Below, in pieces: positions 15,847 to 22,700 of a stretch of DNA of 33,368 nt. The stretch comes from DASVAL01 sp035649575 (GTDB lineage Bacteria > Planctomycetota > UBA1135 > UBA2386): positions 1 through 33,368 of the forward strand of contig DASRJH010000051.1 in the NCBI GenBank assembly GCA_035649575.1, read 5' to 3'. Numbering within the stretch: position 1 is the stretch's first letter; every line of letters begins with the position of its first letter. The translations under genes and the position numbers were made by a program. Under the pieces are notes generated by a model. That model made no database searches. It was not told the DNA's origin and saw nothing but the letters and a program-made list of their open reading frames with translations.

Positions 15847-17262
15847 ATGAACTTCCGTCGAGGAATCGTCTTCGCGCTGCTGATGCAAGTGCTCATTGTC
15901 GGCGTCGACAAGGGCGGTGGGCTGATCCTCTACCTGATATGCACGAACCACCCCGACCAACACGGGTTCGCGGGGCTCGTCTCGACGACACCGTTCGTGC
16001 TCATGGCTCTGGCCAACCTCGGGCTCGCGAGCTCGCAGGTCTACTTCATGCGCAAGGGACTGTTCACCGCGCAACAGACGTTCGCAACGAACATGTCCGT
16101 GGCAGTGGTCTGGGGCGGAACGGTGGCCGTCGGCGCCGCAGCGTCGATCCTCTGGCTGCTACCGCTCTGCGACCACGAGCTGAGATTCCCCGCATCGATC
16201 GTGCTGCCGCTCTGTGCCGTCGTGCCGCTTTTGCTCCTCGCGAGCTACGCGAACACGCTGCATCTCGCGACCGACCGCCTGAAGCAATACACGACGGTCC
16301 ACCTCGTGTCGTCGCTGCTGTTCCTGCCGTCGTTCCTGGGCTGCTTCTACCTCTTTGGCGGCATCGTCGAGGGCGGCGACGCGGCGTACGCGATGGCATG
16401 GGGCCGACTGTTCTCCACGGTGCTGGTCGTGGCCCTCGTGTTGTGGCTCGTGCGCGCCATCGTGCGGCTCCGGTTCGGCTTCCACCGCGAGTATCTGCGC
16501 GAGGGCCTCAAGTACGGATGGCGGTCCAATCTCGGCGCCACGCTGGCCTACCTCAACCACCGTCTGGACCTGTACATCATCGGGTTCGTCTACGTCGCGA
16601 CGGGACCGCAAGACCAGAGGGTCGCGGAGATCGGTGCGGAGGTCGGCTTCTACAGCATCGCGGTCACGTGGGCCGAGCTCGTGTGGCACTTCCCCGATGC
16701 ACTGCGCGACCTGTTCTTCAGCAAAGTCGCCGCCTCGACCCACGAGGAGGCGCGCGGCCTGACGCCCGTGCTGACGCGCCTGGCTCTGTCGGCGTCCTTG
16801 GTCGGCGGCGTCGTCGTGCTGCTCATGGTGGACCCGGTCATGGGCACGATCACCGAACTCGTTCGCGGATCGAGCGCACGCTGGGTGGACACGTGGAGCC
16901 CGACCGTGCACGCAGCGCTCGTGTTCCTCACGCCCGGCACGATCGCCTACACGGTGAGCAAGGTGCTGCAAGCGGACCTCGCGGGGCGCAATCGCCAGGA
17001 AGTGAGCCTGCGAGCGCAGTGGGTCGCCTTCATGGTCATGGTGGTGCTCGATCTGATCTTGATCCCGGCGCACGGCGCCCTCGGCGCAGCCGCCGCATCC
17101 TCGATCGCCTACGTCTCCGCGACGGTCTACACGCTCCGCGCCTATTCGCGCGAGACGCTGGTCCCCGTGCTGCATTGCCTGGTCCTGCGTCGCTCGGACC
17201 TCATGTACTTCCGCGAGATCGTGTCGGCGGTGCTCGACAAGCTGCGCGGCCAGCGGGCGTGA
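15847..17262 (+). CDS. Wzx-like polysaccharide flippase (MOP superfamily)
   Basis: The 471-residue product is almost wholly hydrophobic with about 12 predicted membrane helices, the size and layout of Wzx/MATE-like lipid-linked oligosaccharide flippases. Helix 1 starts at about residue 8. A hydrophilic amphipathic stretch containing REYLREGLKYGWRSN and NHRLDLYIIGFVY, near the middle, is typical of polysaccharide biosynthesis proteins. These move undecaprenyl-linked repeat units across the inner membrane before polymerisation. ATG 15847 is used because hydrophobicity begins there; earlier in-frame starts add only basic, unrelated residues. It lies between glycosyltransferase genes, four bases from the convergent GT4 gene, so a role in export of the glycan assembled here is likely. 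No Wzy polymerase was recognised nearby. Confidence 0.83.
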   Translation: MNFRRGIVFALLMQVLIVGVDKGGGLILYLICTNHPDQHGFAGLVSTTPFVLMALANLGLASSQVYFMRKGLFTAQQTFATNMSVAVVWGGTVAVGAAASILWLLPLCDHELRFPASIVLPLCAVVPLLLLASYANTLHLATDRLKQYTTVHLVSSLLFLPSFLGCFYLFGGIVEGGDAAYAMAWGRLFSTVLVVALVLWLVRAIVRLRFGFHREYLREGLKYGWRSNLGATLAYLNHRLDLYIIGFVYVATGPQDQRVAEIGAEVGFYSIAVTWAELVWHFPDALRDLFFSKVAASTHEEARGLTPVLTRLALSASLVGGVVVLLMVDPVMGTITELVRGSSARWVDTWSPTVHAALVFLTPGTIAYTVSKVLQADLAGRNRQEVSLRAQWVAFMVMVVLDLILIPAHGALGAAAASSIAYVSATVYTLRAYSRETLVPVLHCLVLRRSDLMYFREIVSAVLDKLRGQRA

Positions 17263-17266
17263 GCCG

Positions 17267-18559
17267 TCACGCGCCGGCTTCTTCTCCGTCGAGCAGCGCC
17301 GACATCTGTGCGGCCAGCTTGCGGGCATCGAACTCCGCCGTGAACCAGGCGCTCGGCGCGCACGTGATTGCCGGCCGGGCCAGGAACTCGGCCAGCTTGC
17401 CGTCGCGTTCCGCGGCTGAATCGCCGTGAAACAAGCACGCGTGGCCGACCCCGCTCCGGGCCAGGATCTGCTGCGTCGGCGAACCAGGATCCGTGACTGC
17501 GAGGATCGGGCGGCCCGTGAGCACGTAGTCGTAGAGCTTGCCGGGCACCGTGTAGCTCTGGTCGAACAGGTTCCTGACGTCCAGCAGCAGCAGCCAGTCC
17601 GCAGTTGCGGTCGCTGTGAGCGCAGCGTCGCGAGCGACGTGACGGTCGTCGAGCTCGAGACAGCCGCGCGCGGCCAGCGCGCGGCCGGCCGGATGTTGCA
17701 GCACCTTCTCGGGCAGGTCGGCGCGGCCACCGAGTCGCAGCAGGAACCTGCTCGGATCGAGCTCGCCGCGCGCGCACAGCCGCTCGAGCGACTCCAACAA
17801 CGCGATCGGATGCCGTTCTTCGTACAAGAACCCGATGTGCAGCATCACCCTCCGCTCGCGAACCGGCACGGGCATCGGCCCGATGCCCTCGGCGGGGTCG
17901 AATCCCATCCAGATCGTGCGGAACTTCTCGGCCAGCTTCGGCCAGCTGCGGCGCCACTGCTCGGCCACGGCATCGGTCACCGCGACCACCCGCGCGGCTC
18001 GCCCGAACACGGCGCGCTCGATCGCGAGATCGTAGGGCCTGGCCCAGCCTCGCTTGCGGCCCGGGTTGCCGCGGATCGGATCCTGCAGGTCCGCGACCCA
18101 TCGCAGCCGGTGCCGGCGCACGAACAGCCACGCCGCGACATGCGCGGCCACGGGCGGCGACGTCGAGAGCACCGCGCGCAACGGAACCCTGGCCGCGATC
18201 CGTTCCGCAGCCAGCAGCGCGTGCGGGATCCAGGGCAGCCGGTCGTTGTACGGGAGCACGCGCTGCGCCATGCGCCAGAACGCCGTGCGCCTGGGCGCCG
18301 CTGTGGCCCGCGGACCCGGCACGTTCCAGACCGACTCGTCCTCGCAGAAACCCGCGTGGCTCGCGGCTACGACGTGAACCGTCCACCCCTGGTCCGCGAG
18401 ATAGCGCGCGAGCGGTGCCGAGCGCTGGACCGCGGAAGTGTTCTCGGGCAGGTAGGCATGCGAGAAGAAGAGGAGGTGCTTGCTCAAGTCGTTCTCGCTC
18501 GTGGGCGGCGAGTGTGTCGCGTCACGAGGGGGCGCGCAAGGCGAGGTCCGCGCTTGCAT
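17267..18559 (-). CDS. GT4-type glycosyltransferase
   Basis: This 430-residue soluble protein has a GT4-like two-domain layout. The N-terminal domain starts with LFFSHAYLPENTSAVQRSAPLARYL, interrupted here only for description, and includes WVADLQDPIRGNPG. The C-terminal donor domain includes MLHIGFLYEERHP and PGKLYDYVLTGRPILAV, followed by a Gly/Ser-rich segment. These match retaining nucleotide-sugar glycosyltransferases. The first 25 residues from ATG 18559 are Pro/Ser-rich and outside the domain; an in-frame TTG at 18487 is an alternative start close to the first strand. The gene follows the selenoprotein-like gene on the same strand after a 27-base gap, and is convergent with the flippase gene with a 4-base gap. 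It probably acts in the same glycan pathway; the sugar is unknown. Confidence 0.82.
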   Translation of the reverse strand: MQARTSPCAPPRDATHSPPTSENDLSKHLLFFSHAYLPENTSAVQRSAPLARYLADQGWTVHVVAASHAGFCEDESVWNVPGPRATAAPRRTAFWRMAQRVLPYNDRLPWIPHALLAAERIAARVPLRAVLSTSPPVAAHVAAWLFVRRHRLRWVADLQDPIRGNPGRKRGWARPYDLAIERAVFGRAARVVAVTDAVAEQWRRSWPKLAEKFRTIWMGFDPAEGIGPMPVPVRERRVMLHIGFLYEERHPIALLESLERLCARGELDPSRFLLRLGGRADLPEKVLQHPAGRALAARGCLELDDRHVARDAALTATATADWLLLLDVRNLFDQSYTVPGKLYDYVLTGRPILAVTDPGSPTQQILARSGVGHACLFHGDSAAERDGKLAEFLARPAITCAPSAWFTAEFDARKLAAQMSALLDGEEAGA

Positions 18560-18586
18560 ACACGCTGACGAACGCGCTTCGTCAGA

Positions 18587-19705
18587 TCACCAGGCCTTCA
18601 TGAGCTCGTCGCGCTTGCTCGGGGTGTAGTCGTGCGGAAAGGCGACGCGCTTGCCGCTCAGCTTCTCGAGAGCCGAGTGAACGTCCTTCGCGAGGGACTC
18701 GCACGGTTTCTGTTCGGCGGCCTCTTCCGGCGCTGGCGGTGCCGGATAGGCCTTGGCCAGGATCTCGATCGCCTGGCGCCTGGCCTTGGCCTCGCGTCCG
18801 CAGATCGCGACGATCGAATCGATCGATACCCGCGTGAGGCCGTTGCGCCACGCGCCGCTCGTTGCGAACGGTTCGATCGCGGCCAGCGACAACGCATCGC
18901 CGCATCGCGCGAGCGCTTTCACGGCGTGGATGCGCAGCACGTTGGGATTCCGGCTCGCGCCGGGATCGCGCAGCATCGCGTGCAGTGGTTCGGGCGAGCC
19001 CGGGTCGCCCTCGCTCGCGAGCGCATCGCAGACCGCGTAGCGGATCTGGTCGTTCGGCGAGGTCAACAGCGCGGCACTCGCCTTGACCAGCACGGCAGGC
19101 GCCTTCTTCGCGGCGATCTCGACGGCGCGATAGCTGACGACGATGTCCTCGTGCTGCAGGTGCTTCTGGGCCAATGCGAGCGACGCGTCCTTTTCGAGCG
19201 ACCGCGCGAGCGCATCGAAGGCCACGAAGTCGGCAACACTCGGCGTCGGCTCGGACTTCTCGACGTTGGTCCTCTCGACCGCCGCCGTGAAGCTGTCGAG
19301 GCTGCGACCCGTGTCGGCCAGCGTCTTCAGCGTGAACGGATCGACGAGGAAGTGCTGCGGCCAGGAGCTGATGCCGAAACGGATCGCCACGCGTTCGGCG
19401 GCGCGGTCCTGTTCGCTCTTGGAGAAGTCCTGGAACAGATACATCCACACGACGTCGCCGTAGGACTTCGCGAGTTTCGCGTCGGAGAGAAGACCCCTCT
19501 CCATGACGACGCAGTGTGGTCAATACGTCTTCGTCGAGTAGACGAAGATCGGCTTGCCCGTGGTGAGCGCCTTCGCCCTGGCCTCGATGAAGTTCAGGAT
19601 CCAGGGCGGGCCCGCAGGAGGCGTCTTGCTGTCGGTATCCTTGGCTTGCGCGGACAAAGCACCGGCGGTGGCGAGCAGAGTGAGCAGGGCTTGGTTGAAG
19701 CGCAT
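18587..19705 (-). CDS. Predicted exported selenoprotein: thioredoxin-fold domain (UPHC) plus HEAT-like repeats
   Basis: Reading through one in-frame TGA at 19520-19522 gives 372 residues. A signal peptide ends near Ala-Gln-Ala (residue 21). Then a thioredoxin-fold domain begins: GKPIFVYSTKTY, the TGA, then PHCVVMERG. The TGA sits exactly where the first Cys of C-P-H-C belongs, so the active site becomes Sec-Pro-His-Cys. Downstream, RFGISSWPQHFLVDP supplies the conserved cis-proline region. The C-terminal half (about 170-330) is a run of helical HEAT-like repeats. Both sides of the TGA are one protein in one frame, and a SECIS-like hairpin follows. TGA is a normal stop for other genes here (for example at 1692, 3100, 13138), so it is not reassigned genome-wide. 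The alternative is a nonsense mutation of TGC. Start ATG 19705 (TTG 19708 also possible). An exported redox role is inferred; no sel genes are in the window. Confidence 0.8.
19479..19512 (-). promoter_or_regulatory. SECIS-like hairpin directly downstream of the in-frame TGA
   Basis: In the mRNA, GCGUC (19508-19512) pairs with GACGC (19479-19483), then a five-base 5' bulge (GUCAU), then GGAGAG (19497-19502) pairs with CUCUCC (19484-19489), closing a seven-base loop GGGUCUU (19490-19496). All 11 pairs are Watson-Crick. The loop starts 24 bases after the UGA, inside the range reported for bacterial SECIS elements, and starts with G. It contains GGUCU, as does the E. coli fdhF SECIS loop. It lies within the coding sequence, as bacterial SECIS elements do. 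Confidence 0.75.
19520..19522 (-). other. Predicted selenocysteine codon (in-frame TGA)
   Basis: TGA lies between the Tyr codon of the strand 1 segment and Pro-His-Cys. One base change from TGC (Cys), it occupies the nucleophilic position of a thioredoxin-type active site. Frame continuity on both sides and the adjacent hairpin support recoding rather than termination. Confidence 0.78.
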
Positions 19706-19789
19706 CAAGTGATCATGGGATGTGGTGTGGGCATCATGCCGCGCGGCACGGACGCAAGCGAGAGCCAGCCTGTCACATCGGGCGCGCGC

Positions 19790-22700
19790 TCACGGCAGCC
19801 GCACGACCTCGCCATCGCGCACGCCGCGCCCCGCCGAAACGAGCCGCTCCACGGCCCGCTGCATCACGTCGCGCGCGACCGCGCCGAGCCGCGTGATGCC
19901 GAAGCACCGCGCCGCCTCGCGCGCGAGATCTTCGCCGGCCATCGCGTGGTGCTGGCGCAAGAGCCACGCCATCGCGTTCATGACTTCGACCAACGGCAGC
20001 TCGTCCGCGGCGCGCGCACCGTCGGTGTCGTCGGCCGGCACGCGGAAGCCGCGGAACGACTGCGCGTCGTCGCTGCTCCGCCAGAGCACCCCATCGATCT
20101 CGACGGCCAAAGCAGACAGCACGTCCCGCACGCGTTCGCGCACGCGTTCCGTCACACGCTGGATGCCCCACGCCAGCGCGAGCGCGCGCGCGAAGCGATC
20201 GAACGAGAGCGGTGACTCCGCGGTCAGCACGGCTTCGGCCTGCGCGCCCAACTTCACGAGCGCCTTCGCCTCGGCGAACTGCTCCGGCGTGCCGACGACC
20301 GGCAGTACGCTGCCCGCATAGGGTCGCGGACCGTCAGGGTCCGGCGGCGGCGCCTCCTGCCGCGACGGCGATGCCACTGCGTCGCGCGGCGGCTGAGCCG
20401 GCTCGGCCGGCACGGCGGAAACCGGAGGGCACGGCTCGACCGGCGCCGGGGCCGCCTTCGCCGCGGCGATCGCGGCTTCGACTCGTTCGAGCTCCCCGGC
20501 CGGATCCTGCCAGAAGTCCGTCGACCAGATGCGATGCAACCGCCAGCCGAGGCCGGTCAGCACCGACGCGCGCAGGCGATCGCGGTCGCGCGCCGTGGCG
20601 GCCGCATGGTAGAAAGCACCGTCGCATTCGATGCCGAGCAGGTAATGACCCGCCGCGCGCGGATCGACGATCGCGAGGTCGATGCGATAGCCCGAACAGC
20701 CGACCTGCGTGTGCACGACATACCCGCGCTGCGTCAGCGCCAGGCGCACCGCCGCTTCGAACGGAGAGTCGACGCCGCCCGAAGGGTCCTCGCTGACGGC
20801 GGCGGCGAGTGCCTGCTGGCCGCGCAGCGCGTAGTCGAGGAACACACGCAGATGCTGCGCGCCGAGCGCCTGCGTGCGCGTGGCCACCTGCTCGGGTCGC
20901 ACCGACGTGAACACGACGAGCTCGCGTCGCGCGCGCGTGATCGCGACGTTGAGACGCCGTTCGCCACCCTGCTGGTTCAATGGCCCGTAGTTCTCGTAGA
21001 TCCTTCCCGCCGCATCGGGCCCGTAGCAGATCGAGAACAGGATCACGTCGCGTTCGTCACCCTGCACGTTCTCGAGGTTCTTCACGAACACGGGTTCCTG
21101 GATCGCGCCGAACGCGGGCTCGATCTCCGCATGCGCCTTGCGCGCGGCATCGAGCAGGTCCTCGATCAGCACCTGCTGCGCCTGGCTGAACGTCACGATG
21201 CCGAGGCTCCGGCCCGCGCGCGTCGGATCGCGCAGGCGCTGCACGACTTCGGCGACGAGCGCTTCGGCCTCGACGCGATTCTGTTGCGAACCGGCGCGAT
21301 CGTAGACACCGTCGACGAGCACGCAGCGCACGCCGAGGCCCGCGGCGGCGTGCTGCGGCCCCGGGAACGTCAGCAGCCGGTTCTGATAGTAGTGATGATT
21401 GCTGAACGCGATCAGCGACTCGTGCCGGCTGCGGTAATGCCAGTCGAGGTGCTGGCGCGGCAGACCCGCGGCACCGCACTCGTCGAGCACGCTCTCGAGA
21501 TCCTCGGGGATGTCCTCGGGCGCTGGTTCGTCGCCCTGCGCGAGCCGCTGGAAGAACGTCGTGGGCGGCAACTGCCGGCTGTCGCCGACGACGACGACGG
21601 ACCGGCCGCGCCCGATCGCGCCGACGGCATCCCACATGGGAATCTGCGAGGCCTCGTCGAAGACGATCAGGTCGAACCGCGTGCCCGCGCGGCCGAGGAA
21701 CTGCGCGACCGAGAGCGGGCTCATCAGCACACACGGCGCGAGCCGCGTCAGCAGCCCCGGGATCTCGGCCAGCAGCCGCCGCACCGGTTTGTGACGGCGC
21801 TGCTTCTTGAGCTCCCGTTCGAGCACGCCGAGCTCGCTACTCGCAACCTGCGTATCGCGCACCTGCGGCAGCTGCGCGCACAGGCGCGCCACGACGACCT
21901 CGGCTGCGAGCTGGATCCACTGCCGATCGAGCTCGGCGAACCGCGCGATCGCGCGTTCGTGGTCGAGACCGCGAAAGCGCGAGAGCAGCGGCTCGGCGTC
22001 GTGCACGGTGTCGAGCCAGTCCTCGAGGAACGTGCGGCGGAACGCCGACTGCAGTTCCGCGGTGCGCAGGTTGCCGTTGCCATGCTCGCGCACGAGCGGG
22101 TCGAGGCCGCACGACGTCGCCGCAGCCGCCGCGCGCCGATACGCGCAATGGTCGCGCAAGCGCGGCACGGCCTCGAGCCAGCGCCCGATGCGCGCCGCGA
22201 CAGCGGGCAGGAACCCGGGAACCGACGCGTCGCCGAACGCGAGGTCGGCGTCGAGGTCGAGCAGCGAGGACACGGACCCCCTCGCAGCCGTGAACACGTC
22301 GTTGGCGAGCTGCAGCGCGCCGAGCTGCTTGCTGAGCGCATCGGCGCCGTTCGCGCGTTCGTCGAGTCGCGCGGCAACGGCGTGCAGCAGCCGCGGGTCC
22401 GGCGCCTCTGCACCTGGAACGATCTGCACGAGCAACCGCCGCACGTCGCGCACCCAGACGAGCCACGCCTCGACCTGCGCCCAGTCGGGAAAGCCCGCGC
22501 GCCAGGCGGCCCCGAGCAGCTCGGCTACGGCCTTGTGGGTCGCGAGCGTGCGTTCCTCCGCGCGCACCGCCAGCGCCTGCTCGAGATCGTGCAACACGGA
22601 CAGGACCGATCCCGGTTTGGCACCTGCAGTCACGGTCGCGAGCTCGCGGCGCGGTTCCCGCAGATGCCACCAGCGCAGCACGAAGAACGAGTCGACGGCA

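Noticed and set aside
18587..19504. A separate gene starting at ATG 19504, downstream of the TGA
   Set aside because: This ATG lies six codons after the TGA, in the same frame, and its product would lack both the signal peptide and the first half of the thioredoxin domain. The upstream frame supplies exactly the missing part.
19520..19522. Reassignment of TGA to a sense codon across the genome
   Set aside because: TGA is the terminator of several intact genes here (for example those ending at 1692, 3100, 7796 and 13138), so TGA is not a general sense codon.
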